A stretch of 64,000 nt of DNA from Phycisphaeraceae bacterium (GCA_019454185.1 CP075368.1:3079649-3143648); one strand, 5' to 3'. Shown: positions 54,899 through 64,000, counted from the first letter of the stretch. Numbers and translations: made by a program. The notes: a model not told the origin generated them from the letters alone.

Positions 54899-57800
54899 TC
54901 AGCCGCCCCCGCCTCCTCCGGGTCGATTCGATCCGGGGAGGTTCTTGAGCAGGTCCTGGAGTCCGCCTTCGATGAGTTTGCCGGGCTCTTTGATGAGATT
55001 CTGGCCTGTGGTCTTGATGAAGAGCTGGAGGTCGGGCTTGGTGTCGAGTTTGCCGCCGACGGTGCCGCTGGTGCGCCAGGGGAGCATGGTGAGGCGTTCG
55101 ATGGGTTTCACGGAGCCGCCCAGCAGCCCGCCGAGGCCGGTGTTGAAGAGTCCTGCGGCTTCATCGGCGAGCGCGCCGGCGGGGATCCAGGTGAGGAAGT
55201 CGACGCGCTTGGTCACGAGGTCGTAGGTTCCTTCGGTATCGATGTTGAACTCTCCGAGCGGCACCACGAAGCGGTCGTAGGAAACGACGCCGTTGGTGAT
55301 CTTGACGCGGAGGGGCTGGAGGCGTCTGCCGACGGTGCCTCGGTCTCGCTGTCCGACGGTCTTGAGCACGGATTGGAAGGAGCCGCCGGTCTCGAAGCGG
55401 ACATCGCCGAGATCGAGCGTGAGGTCTCCGTTGAGGCGGCGGAGGTCTTCGGGTTTCTCGGTGGTGGTGGGGACTTCGAGGCGTGCCGTTGTGAGCGTTG
55501 CGGGTGCATCGGTGGCGCGCTTCTCGAGCGAGCCGACGAGCGGCACGCCCTCGGTGAGCGAGTGGCCGAGGGCGGGGGTGATGATTCGGACTTGTGCGCC
55601 GGTGGAGCCGTCGGCGATGAAGAGGCCGTCTCGGATGGTGCCGCGCACGACGGCGTTGGCGTGGTCGGCGTTGAGCGTTGCGGCGAGGCGTCCTGCGCGT
55701 TTGTTGAGGCGGTCGGCGTCGAGATCCATGTTGACGATGGGTCCGAGGAACTCGACGAGGCGCCCGTCCTGGTCGGCGATCGCATCGACGAGCGCGGTCG
55801 GAAGCCCGGCGATGTTGCCCTTTGCGGTGAGTTCGGCGGCATCGGGCGTGATGTTCCCGGCGGCGTCGGCGAGTTTGGTGATTGTGCCGTCGAAGGTGAC
55901 GGGCTTTGCGCCCGCAGCGCTCGCGCCGACGGGGAGCGTGCGGAGTTTGAAGGCGATCGCGCCCGGATCGTCGGGCACGCGGGCGACACTAGCGTTGATG
56001 TCTTTGAGCGTGATCTTGTTGCCATCGGCCATGGCGAGCGCGGCGTTGGCGATGCCGACGGAGGCGTCGAGGGCGAAGACACCGGGGAGCATCGGCCCGA
56101 TGGGTTTGCCGGTTGCTTCGTTGTCGCCCATGGCGATGGCGAGGGATGTGAGCGCGATCGTGACGGGCGGGCCTTCGGTGAAGCGGATGCTCGGCGCGTC
56201 GGAGGGTGTGTCGGGCGTCTGCCCGAGCATGTAGCGCGTGGCCCAGGCGGGCGAGGGCTTCCAGTCGATGGTGACGGGCTTGGCGAGTTCGAGCCGGTCG
56301 GGGCGGAGGCGGATGGTCGCGACATCGGAGAACGTGACGCGCTCGCTGGACATGCGGACGTTGACGCCGAGGTTCTTGAGGTCTTCGCCGCTCGGGAACT
56401 GGGCGAAGTTGGCGGTCGCGGCGGCCTGGAAGCGTGCGCCGAGCGAGCCGGCGAGCATGTCGGGCGTGGCGAGGAAACGGTCCACGAACGCGGAGGAGAA
56501 GTTCTCGACGCGTGCGCTGGCGGATGCGGGGCCGGCGGGCGTCGGGCCGCGGAGCCCGACGTCTGCGTTGGCGACGATCGCGCCGATCGGTTCGCCCTGC
56601 GGCTGCGCGAGCGAGGCGTTGAGAGAGACCGTTGCGCGTTCGGGCTTGCTGGTCTCGGGCGCGGGCGCGAGTGCGGCGAGCGGCGCATCCGCCACGAGGC
56701 GGATGTTGGAGAGGTTGATGGGTCCGGTGCGACGGGGCGGCGTGTTCGGCTCGCTGCTCGTGATGACGAAGTCCGCGAAGGAGGCGTTGCCCGTGACGCT
56801 GGCCTTGACGCGCTTGCCCGCGAGCTTGGTCTGGTCGAGCGCGGCGCCTCGCAGCGGGAGGGCGAACGGTTCGAGCGCGACATCGAAGGAGGCGGGGGAG
56901 GCGAGGCGCGGCACGGAGGGGTTGTCTTTCGCGAGCGTTGCGAGCAGGCGCGGCGAGACGCTCGCCCGGGCGTTCACGGCTCCGACGGCGATCTCATCGG
57001 GCTTGAGTGTCGCGGTGGAGGTGAGCGTGGTGCCGCTCGATGCGTTGATGGTGGCGCGGATGGCCGTGTTGGCGGCTTCGGGGGTTGCGGCGAGTTGTGC
57101 GCTCACGGTCTGTCCGAGCGCCTCGGTGACGAGTGAGGCGAGATCCTTTCCGGCGAGCGAGGCGAGGACGGTGGGGACGTCGGCGAGTTCGATGCGTCCC
57201 TCGGGTCGCACGCCCGTGGCGTTGATCGAGCCGTCGGGGTTGAAGAGGTTGTTGAATGTGAGCGAGCCGGACGCGACGGAGGGCTTGTCGCCGATGCTCA
57301 TGCGGCTCTGGAGGTCGAGCGTGGGCGGGCCGCCGGGCGTGAGGGCGAGCGCGAGGCGTGATGAGTCGAGCGCGAAGGGCTGTGCCGCGCCCTCTGCGGA
57401 CTTGAGCGTGGCGCGGAGGTCCGACGTGGTGATGGTGAGTTGGGCGCCGGCCTTGTCGAGGCGGGGCGATCCGGTCTGTTTGTCGAGCGGGATGGAGACG
57501 TTCTGCACGAGGATCTGGGCGATGCCCGTGGGCGTGAACGACGCCTGATCGGCCGGGGCGAGGCGTGCGAGGATGCGTCCGAGATCCTGCGCTGTGAGTT
57601 TGATGCCCTGCTCGCGGGTGCGGATCTCTGTGGGGGATAGATCGAGCTGGGCTGCGAGTTGCAGTTTCTGTGCGTTGATGCCGAGCGAGACATCGGTGCG
57701 CCCCGCGAGCGTCGATGGCTTGGCCCATCCTTCGATGTTGAGTGTTTCGCCGATGTCCTCGGCGAGGATGAGGCCCGTTGCCGACGCGAGCGGCTGGAGC

Positions 57801-60019
57801 GCCTTGGTCGAGGCGTTGCGGAGCGTGAAGGTGCCGCTCAGGTTGTCGGGGATGCCGGTGATCGGGGCGCCGTTCGCGTCGAGGATGGATGCTTCGAGTT
57901 CGGCGCGGAGCGTGCCGGCGGGTGAGCCGGCCATGAACGCGCTGCCGCTCGCGGTGATGCGTGCGGCCTTCGCCAGGTTGGAAGCGTCAACGAGGAGCGT
58001 GAAGGGCTGGAGCGTGAAGGGGGTGCGCTGCGGCTCGCCGGGGAGTTTCATGCTTCCCTGTGTCTGGCCGACGGTGACGGTGAGCGTGGCGGCGAGGGCG
58101 CGGAGGTCGGGTGAAGTGGAAGCGGGGGTGGTGGGGGAGGGGGACGCGCTCGGCGTTGGCGCGAGTCGGGAGAGATCGGCGCGGAGCCCGGTGATGGAGG
58201 CGTCGATTCCCGCGCCGCGGTTGATCGCGAGTCCCGCGTTGCTGAGGAATCGCTCCAGCAGCGGGCCGGCGGAGACAACGGTGAGCGTGAGCCCGTCGGG
58301 TCCGGCGACGAGCACGTTGTCCGAGAGGCGCAGAGATGCGCGGGAGGTGATGTTCTTGGCGTCGATCGTGATGGCGGCGTCCGCGCTCGGGAGTTTCTGT
58401 CCGGGCGACGATGCCGAGTTCGCGACGATGCGTGCGCTCAGGGAGGGGCCGATGTCGTCGGCGAGCCGGATCTTCGGGTTCGTGACGAGCGGCTCGATGA
58501 TGGCGGTGGCGAAGTCCTTGATGTCGATGGCGGAGGCGATCGAGGCGGGGAGCCCGGCGACGGGGGAGCCCTTGGCGTCGAGCAGGCCGGAGATCGTGGT
58601 GTCGATCGAGAGCGATCCGGCGGGGTTGGCGCCGATGGTGGCGGATGTGCCGCCTTTGATGGAGATGGACTGGGCGAGGTCGGGGGCGTTGAGGGCGATG
58701 CTGGCGGGCGCGACGGAGAAGGGGCTGATGATGCTCGCGCCGTCGGGGCCGGGGATCGCGACCTTGCCGGCGGTTTCGGTGGTCGCGATGGTGAGGGCGA
58801 TCGCGCCCTTGCGAAGGTCGAGCGGTGCGGAGCCCTTGGGGATCCGGATGGAGAGGGCGTCGAGCGTGGCGGTGATGTCGGGCCACGACTGCACGAGCAT
58901 GGTCTGCTCGCTGGAGAGTTGGGCGCGGATGTCGGGTGCGAGCGCGACGAGGCGGGCGGAGCGGGCTTCGATGGTGCCGCGGCGCGTGAGGGAGAGCACG
59001 TTGTTCTTGAGCGCGAGGGCGAGATCGGCGTTGACCGCGTCGGATGCGGCGGTGAGGGTGATTCCGCCGTCGTTGGCGGAGCCGCTGGCCTTGAGTTCGA
59101 GGGCGATGCGCTTGCCCAGCGCGTCGGTCAGGTTGCCGTTCTGGTTGAGCAGGGCGTCGAGCCCGATGGTGCTGATGTTGCGCAGGGCGATGGAGACATC
59201 GCCGGAGGCGTCGGGGATGGTGAGTTCGCCGTCGGATGCGCTGAGGTTCTTGATCGAGCCCTTGATGGCGAGCGTGCCGCCGTCGCGGAGGGCGGCAACG
59301 GCGGATGCGCCGTGGGCGAAGTCGGCGTTGAGCGTGAGGTCGAGCGGCTTGCCGACGGCGAAGTCGGCGTTGCCCCGGATGGACCAGACGCCGATCGCCC
59401 CGCCGGGCGTGCCGGCGCGTGACTCATCGACGTAGGTGACCGAGAGCTCGTCGATGACGAGTTTCGCTGCGAGCGACCTGGGCAGGCGCGTCGGCTCGGT
59501 GTTGGTGGTGGGGGTCGTGGAGGGGGGGGTGGGGGATGGGCGGCTTCCGGATGAGCCACTTGTGCCGGGCTTCTTGGTGTCGGCGCCGATGAGCTGGGCG
59601 AGGTTGATGTTGCCGCTCTTGTCGCGGACGACGAGCGCGCTCCCTGAGAGGCGGATGTCGCCGATGCTGCGTGAGCCGAAGACGAGCGAGAGGAGCGAGG
59701 TCGAAGCGCGGAGGTCGGCGCGGAGGATCTCGCGATCGGTGTTGTCTTTGACGATCAGCGACTCGATGGTCTGGGGGCCGGTCCAGGTGAGCCGGACCTT
59801 CGAGACGGAGGCGGAGCCGTCGAGAGAGTCGGACGCGGCGGAGGAGATGATGCCCGGCGCGAGCGAAGAGGCGATGGTGGGGATGAGGGCGATGCCGACG
59901 ACGATGAGGAGGAGGAGGGGGAGCCCGATGAAGAGGGCGAGCCGCAGGAGTTTCGGGGGCTTGCGTCTGGCCTGGGGCTTGGACCATGACTCGCCGGTTG
60001 GTGTGGTTGGCTTGGCCAT
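54899..60019 (-). CDS. Giant AsmA-like envelope protein
   Basis: 1706-aa protein. A cytoplasmic N-terminus, one membrane helix (LLRLALFIGLPLLLLIVVGIA, about residues 25-47) and then a long exported region of beta-rich repeats. AsmA/TamB/YhdP-type features include the opening SSAASDSLDGSASVSKVRLTW and the C-terminal pattern of strands with LTMLPWRTSGTVGGKLDTKP and IEGGLQDLLKNL. Such proteins are thought to bridge periplasm and move lipids to the outer membrane, which fits a bamA-bearing genome. AAGGA precedes the ATG at 60019. This is the largest gene in the window. Confidence 0.82.
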   Translation of the reverse strand: MAKPTTPTGESWSKPQARRKPPKLLRLALFIGLPLLLLIVVGIALIPTIASSLAPGIISSAASDSLDGSASVSKVRLTWTGPQTIESLIVKDNTDREILRADLRASTSLLSLVFGSRSIGDIRLSGSALVVRDKSGNINLAQLIGADTKKPGTSGSSGSRPSPTPPSTTPTTNTEPTRLPRSLAAKLVIDELSVTYVDESRAGTPGGAIGVWSIRGNADFAVGKPLDLTLNADFAHGASAVAALRDGGTLAIKGSIKNLSASDGELTIPDASGDVSIALRNISTIGLDALLNQNGNLTDALGKRIALELKASGSANDGGITLTAASDAVNADLALALKNNVLSLTRRGTIEARSARLVALAPDIRAQLSSEQTMLVQSWPDITATLDALSIRIPKGSAPLDLRKGAIALTIATTETAGKVAIPGPDGASIISPFSVAPASIALNAPDLAQSISIKGGTSATIGANPAGSLSIDTTISGLLDAKGSPVAGLPASIASAIDIKDFATAIIEPLVTNPKIRLADDIGPSLSARIVANSASSPGQKLPSADAAITIDAKNITSRASLRLSDNVLVAGPDGLTLTVVSAGPLLERFLSNAGLAINRGAGIDASITGLRADLSRLAPTPSASPSPTTPASTSPDLRALAATLTVTVGQTQGSMKLPGEPQRTPFTLQPFTLLVDASNLAKAARITASGSAFMAGSPAGTLRAELEASILDANGAPITGIPDNLSGTFTLRNASTKALQPLASATGLILAEDIGETLNIEGWAKPSTLAGRTDVSLGINAQKLQLAAQLDLSPTEIRTREQGIKLTAQDLGRILARLAPADQASFTPTGIAQILVQNVSIPLDKQTGSPRLDKAGAQLTITTSDLRATLKSAEGAAQPFALDSSRLALALTPGGPPTLDLQSRMSIGDKPSVASGSLTFNNLFNPDGSINATGVRPEGRIELADVPTVLASLAGKDLASLVTEALGQTVSAQLAATPEAANTAIRATINASSGTTLTSTATLKPDEIAVGAVNARASVSPRLLATLAKDNPSVPRLASPASFDVALEPFALPLRGAALDQTKLAGKRVKASVTGNASFADFVITSSEPNTPPRRTGPINLSNIRLVADAPLAALAPAPETSKPERATVSLNASLAQPQGEPIGAIVANADVGLRGPTPAGPASASARVENFSSAFVDRFLATPDMLAGSLGARFQAAATANFAQFPSGEDLKNLGVNVRMSSERVTFSDVATIRLRPDRLELAKPVTIDWKPSPAWATRYMLGQTPDTPSDAPSIRFTEGPPVTIALTSLAIAMGDNEATGKPIGPMLPGVFALDASVGIANAALAMADGNKITLKDINASVARVPDDPGAIAFKLRTLPVGASAAGAKPVTFDGTITKLADAAGNITPDAAELTAKGNIAGLPTALVDAIADQDGRLVEFLGPIVNMDLDADRLNKRAGRLAATLNADHANAVVRGTIRDGLFIADGSTGAQVRIITPALGHSLTEGVPLVGSLEKRATDAPATLTTARLEVPTTTEKPEDLRRLNGDLTLDLGDVRFETGGSFQSVLKTVGQRDRGTVGRRLQPLRVKITNGVVSYDRFVVPLGEFNIDTEGTYDLVTKRVDFLTWIPAGALADEAAGLFNTGLGGLLGGSVKPIERLTMLPWRTSGTVGGKLDTKPDLQLFIKTTGQNLIKEPGKLIEGGLQDLLKNLPGSNRPGGGGGG

Positions 60020-60133
60020 GGGGAACGTCCTTTCAGCAGCGATGGAAGTGCTTCTGCCGGGGGCGGGTGCTTCGTTGGAAGGGTAAGAGCACAAAGAGAA
60101 GCGGGGCGGAAGGCCGCCCTGCGGTGGGTGATT

Positions 60134-60270
60134 GGGTGGCACCGCTCTCCGGAGCGGTGGCTTGGATCGGGTGGCACCGCTCTCCGGAGCGGTGGCTTGG
60201 ATCGGGTGGCACCGCTCTCCGAAGCGGTGGCTTGGATCGGGTGGCACCGCTCTCCAGAGCGGTGGCTTGT
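60134..60270 (+). repeat. Four-copy 35-bp tandem array of palindromic element A
   Basis: Palindromes at 60140-60159, 60175-60194, 60210-60229 and 60245-60264, all preceded by GGTGG and separated by GGCTTGGATCG-type spacer, giving an exact 35-bp period. Copies 1 and 2 carry the loop variant CCGG, copy 3 CCGA and copy 4 CCAG as in other copies. The array lies between the AsmA-like gene start and the LamG-like gene end. Confidence 0.9.
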
Positions 60271-60308
60271 GTGATCCCGAACGGCCTGTGGGCCGCGCCC
60301 GAGCGATG

Positions 60309-62684
60309 CTACCGGCAGATTCGGCTGATGCGGGGGGACATCATGGGGTAGCGGCCGACGGGGATGCGGCGTGCGCCGTACATCCATGCAGCCCCGATCT
60401 TCTGGTATTGGCCGCCCCACGCGACAGGGGCCACGCCCTTGTCGACAAAGCGGTAGATGTCCTCGAAGCGCAGGTTATCCTGCTCGCGGCCATCGCCGAC
60501 GTTCACGTTCTCGAGGTTGAGCGTCGCGCCTGGCGCGTTGTTGGCGCTGGGCGTGATCCCGACGTAGATCGGCGTCGAGTCCCAGTCGCCGGCGGACCAC
60601 TGCATGTTGTAACCGTTGTTACGGAAGAAGTTCTTCCACCACGGCGCGCCGCTGATGCCCACAAGAGAGAACCACGGAGCCGCGTTGCGAGCATCGGTCC
60701 CACTTGGGATCGACTCACCAACCAGCGTGTAGTTGCTCCTGACCGAACTCGTGTGGATCACCTCGACCCACTTCTGTTGCCACTTGATCGCAGAGTCCAC
60801 GAACAGGCATCTGAACCGTGTGTCCTTGTCGGACCACCGATCAAGATACTCGGCTTTGTAGAACTCGGCCGAGCAGGGGGCGACGATGCGCGACCCGGAC
60901 CGTCCGTTCTGGAGCGGCTCGCCGTCGTCGCTGATCGCCGTGCTGCCCGTGTAGAACCACGCTCGATGGGCGTATGCCGCCGAGCCGGGGGCGCATACGC
61001 CGTCGCGGTTGTTGTGGTCTGACAGCCCGAACTCGTCGTAGACGGTTTCGAGCGCTTCCCACTGGTAGTCCTTGATGATCTTGACGCCGCTCAGCCCGTC
61101 CACATCGCCGAAGACGCCGATGGAGATGAAGTCGTCGTTATACTGGCCGGAAGGCCGATTGAAGAGGATCTCGAAGTCGCGGCAGCCCGCGAGCACGCGC
61201 CGAATCTCCGTCCGCAGGAACTCCGCGGCTTCCGGCGCGCTGCTGCTTGCGTTGAACCACGGGTTGCGCTGCGACATCGGGTTGCCGGAACTCGAAGCAC
61301 CGAGCAGATTGATCATGGCGACGGGCCAGCGCTGGAGGCGGCGGTTGGCCGTGGGGTTATCCTGTCCGTAGGCCTGCGTGATATTGGACGGGATAGGCGG
61401 GCCGAGCGGGATCCCGGCGTGACGCCCCATCTCGTGCATGACGAGCGAGAGCGTGGCGTCGCTCATGCGGTCGGTCCAGACGAAGCAACCGTCGATGCTC
61501 CCCGCGAATGGGTCGGCGATCGCATCACTGCCGTTGAGCCGCGCACCGACGGTGAGGAGATTCCTGCCTCCGGTGTTGTAGTCCGGCAGGAAGACGTTCT
61601 GGTCCGCGACGCGTGCGCCGTTCACCCACAACTCCGCAACCGGCGATGTGCCGGTCGTGACGCGATAGATGAGCATGGTGTTGGATGTCGGGGCGGCCAC
61701 GTCGGCCGAGAGCGACGAGGTTGAGGGCGGGATGCCCGCCGAGGCGAACTGGGCCTTGAGGGTGTGGGTCTGGGTCGAGCCGGAAGTGCGGTCGTAGGCC
61801 AGCCGCCACTGCCAGGTCGTGGCGTTGTCGGTTCCCGACTGGCCGCTCCAGCGTCCGATCAGGTGCTGTGTCGCGGCGGAACTGCCCGCATCGGCCCTGA
61901 AGACGACGCCGACAGCACAGGCGTTCCCCGCGACGTTGGTGTTGCCGGTGCGTTTGAGGATGCTGGAGTTGAAGAGGAGCAGCGGGAGACCCTGATCCGC
62001 CGGGACGGAGAGTTTGGGCTCCTGCCCGCTGTCGGCAGCGAGGTCTCCGCCCGTCACGCTGAGGTTGGACCAGCCGGAGATGGCGACCGGGGGATCGATG
62101 TTCAGGTCATCATCCGGCGGCGCCCGCTCGACACGCTCGGCGATCGCGTTGCACATGAGGTCCAAAGGCGGCGAGCCGGTCGACTGGTCCCACCTGGGCA
62201 AGCGACCGATGCCCGCAGCGGCGACGATGCTCGTGATGTCGATGGGGAAGGGAGAGGTGCTCAGCGCGGGCGAGGATTCGGAGTTGCCGCCCTGCTTGAG
62301 TATCAGGAAGCCCGCTGCGAAGCCGCCCAGCATAACGGGCGCGGCTCCCGAGGGCGGCTGCGTGGACTCGCTGTTGATCGAAAGAAGGCGCGAAGGACTG
62401 AAGCGAAGCAGGATACGAACGATGCATGAAGAACTCGTGCCGGTAATCGACAGGATGCGCGTGGCGAGAAGGCGGTTCTCCGCTGATGTGGATCTAACCA
62501 GGTACAACGGTGGCAGGTTCTGCTCGCTCCTTCGCCATGTATCGACGCCGCGCACCTTCTGAGGATCGACAGATGAGGGCGAGACGGCAGGCAGGAAACC
62601 GAGTCCGTCAACCTGCAACTCAACGGTGAGTTGGTTGCCTTGACGATTGCAGGAGATGATTCCACCCCATGTCCATGTCGCCAT
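60309..62684 (-). CDS. LamG-like surface protein, unknown function
   Basis: 791-aa protein. The middle (about residues 235-410) resembles a concanavalin A/LamG jelly roll: FRADAGSSAATQHLIGRWSG, a TMLIYRVTTGTSPVAELWVN strand set and IDGCFVWTDRMSDATLSLVMHEM. The rest is not recognised. The later part is Trp/Asn-rich (NPWFNASSSAPEAAEF). ATG 62684 is eight bases after AAGGAG, which lies at the end of the preceding gene. The GTG at 62690 overlaps that gene's stop. The two are coupled. No own signal peptide is obvious. Confidence 0.72.
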   Translation of the reverse strand: MATWTWGGIISCNRQGNQLTVELQVDGLGFLPAVSPSSVDPQKVRGVDTWRRSEQNLPPLYLVRSTSAENRLLATRILSITGTSSSCIVRILLRFSPSRLLSINSESTQPPSGAAPVMLGGFAAGFLILKQGGNSESSPALSTSPFPIDITSIVAAAGIGRLPRWDQSTGSPPLDLMCNAIAERVERAPPDDDLNIDPPVAISGWSNLSVTGGDLAADSGQEPKLSVPADQGLPLLLFNSSILKRTGNTNVAGNACAVGVVFRADAGSSAATQHLIGRWSGQSGTDNATTWQWRLAYDRTSGSTQTHTLKAQFASAGIPPSTSSLSADVAAPTSNTMLIYRVTTGTSPVAELWVNGARVADQNVFLPDYNTGGRNLLTVGARLNGSDAIADPFAGSIDGCFVWTDRMSDATLSLVMHEMGRHAGIPLGPPIPSNITQAYGQDNPTANRRLQRWPVAMINLLGASSSGNPMSQRNPWFNASSSAPEAAEFLRTEIRRVLAGCRDFEILFNRPSGQYNDDFISIGVFGDVDGLSGVKIIKDYQWEALETVYDEFGLSDHNNRDGVCAPGSAAYAHRAWFYTGSTAISDDGEPLQNGRSGSRIVAPCSAEFYKAEYLDRWSDKDTRFRCLFVDSAIKWQQKWVEVIHTSSVRSNYTLVGESIPSGTDARNAAPWFSLVGISGAPWWKNFFRNNGYNMQWSAGDWDSTPIYVGITPSANNAPGATLNLENVNVGDGREQDNLRFEDIYRFVDKGVAPVAWGGQYQKIGAAWMYGARRIPVGRYPMMSPRISRICR

Positions 62685-62689
62685 GCCCA

Positions 62690-63394
62690 CTACTCCTTGT
62701 CGCTGCGCCGGGATCGAGTGAGGAGCGCAGCACTCAGCAACCCCAAAGCGGCTGGGGGCACGGGCACAAGGTTCGTGACCGTCACCGGCTCGTCGATGCC
62801 GCCATACGCGTACCCGATCAAGCGCCAGTTGTCGGGCGCAATGTATGCGTATTGCACATACCCGAACTGACGCCGATCGGAGCGGCAGTAACCAAGATAG
62901 GCATACTCTCCTTCGTTGAATGACTCAAGGTCAAAGCTCACACCATGCGAAATGGTCACAGGATTGACGATCCCAAACTCAGGGTCATAGCCGGGCATTC
63001 GAAAACTACCAGCGGCATTCAGGATGACGTTCTCAATCTTCAGCCCTCCATCAAGGTAAAGTCCCGGAGATGCGATCGGCGGCGGCGGGAAGCCGTCAAG
63101 GTTGTTCCCAAAGAATGCTCCATTGAGAGAACCTGGAAAGATATATCCAGTCGAAAAAGTCACCGAGTTCGGCTGTTCATCACCTGATCCCCCCGGCGCG
63201 GGCAGCGGCGTCACCGTCAGCACGGGCGTGAAGATGCCGAGCTGGCGCGTGCCGTCGGCGAAGTTGGCCTCAGCGTACTCCGGTGTCACATAGACCTTGG
63301 TGATGTCGGCCATGGCGGTTCCTCCGAAGGTGAGCGCGGCGAGCATTGCGGGGAGCAGCGCGACGACGACTCGCGGGTGGATGATGCTCTTCAT
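62690..63394 (-). CDS. PEP-CTERM-like exported protein
   Basis: 234-aa protein. The signal peptide (VVVALLPAMLAALTFGGTAMAD) follows AAGGAGAAAGCCC before the ATG at 63394. The mature part is a beta-rich domain with Gly/Pro loops. The C-terminus has VPVPPAALGLLSAALLTRSRR, a variant PEP-CTERM tripartite signal: a Pro-containing motif, a hydrophobic helix and an Arg cluster. The canonical VPEP is replaced by VPVP. Such proteins are sorted by exosortase and linked to exopolysaccharide. It is coupled to the LamG-like gene. Confidence 0.82.
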   Translation of the reverse strand: MKSIIHPRVVVALLPAMLAALTFGGTAMADITKVYVTPEYAEANFADGTRQLGIFTPVLTVTPLPAPGGSGDEQPNSVTFSTGYIFPGSLNGAFFGNNLDGFPPPPIASPGLYLDGGLKIENVILNAAGSFRMPGYDPEFGIVNPVTISHGVSFDLESFNEGEYAYLGYCRSDRRQFGYVQYAYIAPDNWRLIGYAYGGIDEPVTVTNLVPVPPAALGLLSAALLTRSRRSDKE

Positions 63395-63515
63395 GGGCTT
63401 TCTCCTTCTTTCTCCGAGCGGACTGTTCTCCGAGTGGCGTTGAGCCGGAGGCGCGTGCGAGCGCCCCGGGCTCAACGTCGATCGCATGTGTGACCAGATT
63501 GTGTTGGAGTGAAGA

Positions 63516-63535
63516 CACCGCTCTGGAGAGCGGTG
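63516..63535 (-). repeat. Palindromic element A, copy upstream of the PEP-CTERM-like gene
   Basis: Perfect CACCGCTCTGGAGAGCGGTG followed by GCCACC. Read on the minus strand it is GGTGG plus the palindrome, about 120 bases upstream of the PEP-CTERM-like start. Confidence 0.88.
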
Positions 63536-63571
63536 CCACCAAAGACATCTCTCAGAAAGGAGGACACCATC

Positions 63572-63748
63572 TCAACCCGTCCTCCAGTTGAGACTGATCT
63601 GGTTGCCGCTGAACTCGTCGGATCGCCTCAGTTCCGCGACGATGCGGCGGAAACCCATCGAGTCAAACGCCGGCACCTCACCCATCGCACACACTCCCCG
63701 CATCAGCAGCCCGCCATCTTCCCACGGAACAGCACGGCCGCGCGGCAT
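63572..63748 (-). pseudogene. Possible gene remnant (weak FGE/SUMF1-like ending)
   Basis: A 58-codon frame ends in GFRRIVAELRRSDEFSGNQI and continues upstream without a stop for about 15 further codons. The GFRRIV ending and PWEDGG resemble the end of formylglycine-generating-enzyme-like proteins only weakly. There is no start region or upstream domain, so it is at most a remnant; chance is also possible. Confidence 0.25.
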
Positions 63749-64000
63749 CGCCGGAGGATCGTGAAGGATCAGAGCCCGGCAGCATCAGCAGCCACCCGCC
63801 CCCGGAGACAGTCACCCCGGAGGCCAACAGGCCCTCACCCCTCCCGAACCTCTGATGGAAGCATGCCACACGATTCCCGGTCGTGCCAGTGAATTACCGG
63901 ATTCTCGGATGAAGATTGGGGTGGGAGTGTGGCTCGGGGAGTGAGTGGGGGGGTGGTGGGAGGCGGGGGCGAGTGCTTGCATCGGGCAGCCGCGGCGGCG
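63749..64000. other. End-of-window region without a recognised gene
   Basis: No gene supported. The last 90 bases are strongly G-rich with several runs of three or more G (63918-63972). Upstream sequence is mixed GC-rich without coding signs on either strand. Confidence 0.5.

Noticed and set aside
55373..57136. Long plus-strand frames opposite the AsmA-like gene
   Set aside because: Antisense composition only. The minus-strand frame has the membrane helix, ribosome-binding site and AsmA-type ending.
60134..60270. CRISPR-like array of four 35-bp units
   Set aside because: Spacers are identical to each other, so it is a simple tandem amplification of a palindrome.

Overview
This window looks like chromosomal DNA of a planctomycete, most likely of the Phycisphaerae lineage. 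The evidence is high-GC coding, an ECF sigma factor paired with a giant WD40 Ser/Thr kinase, a membrane protein ending in the double zinc-ribbon tail common in planctomycetes, a PEP-CTERM-like surface protein, a BamA-type outer-membrane assembly factor and two sulfotransferases in a polysaccharide locus. This taxonomic call is inference; no rRNA or tRNA gene was seen.

Layout. 1-13.5 kb: kinase plus ECF sigma factor, a TVP38-type membrane protein, a lipoprotein followed by a trypsin-fold protease, a MoxR ATPase with a DUF3465 protein, a hypothetical protein, then gatC-gatA. 13.5-18.7 kb: a CPBP intramembrane protease, a 379-aa HTH-like protein whose coding sequence contains dispersed repeats, an IS200/RAYT-type Y1 transposase flanked by inverted composite palindromes, and a 0.8-kb array of those palindromes. 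19-25 kb: rplM-rpsI, a membrane-anchored protein, BamA, a small membrane protein and a Fic protein. 25-33 kb: VOC protein, an autoregulated-looking padR-HAAS pair, a YHS-peroxiredoxin fusion, a short HPF, a shortened YCII protein, a fragment of a second HAAS gene, a second Ser/Thr kinase and an FHA protein. 33-43 kb: dnaN divergent from transketolase, then a same-strand run of glycosyltransferase, two sulfotransferases, a polymerase and a flippase, consistent with a sulfated surface or exopolysaccharide. 43-64 kb: an EEP-family protein, two large secreted proteins of unknown function, a UDP-uronate epimerase, a secreted Arg/Pro/Gln-rich protein, Mrp/ApbC, an NTF2-fold protein with a histone-H1-like tail, gmk, a 1706-aa AsmA-like protein, a LamG-like protein and a PEP-CTERM-like protein.

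The strongest lead is the repeat system centred on 15.5-18.2 kb. The Y1 transposase gene sits between inverted copies of a nested-hairpin element preceded by GTAG, the signature of RAYT/REP systems, and the copies differ by paired changes that keep the stems. A second palindrome family occurs at eight places, including a four-copy 35-bp array upstream of the AsmA-like gene and two in-frame positions inside the 379-aa gene, where it encodes the same short peptide twice. Gene starts were moved inward from the longest reading frame wherever a signal peptide, a Shine-Dalgarno sequence, a stop/start overlap or family length pointed to a later codon.
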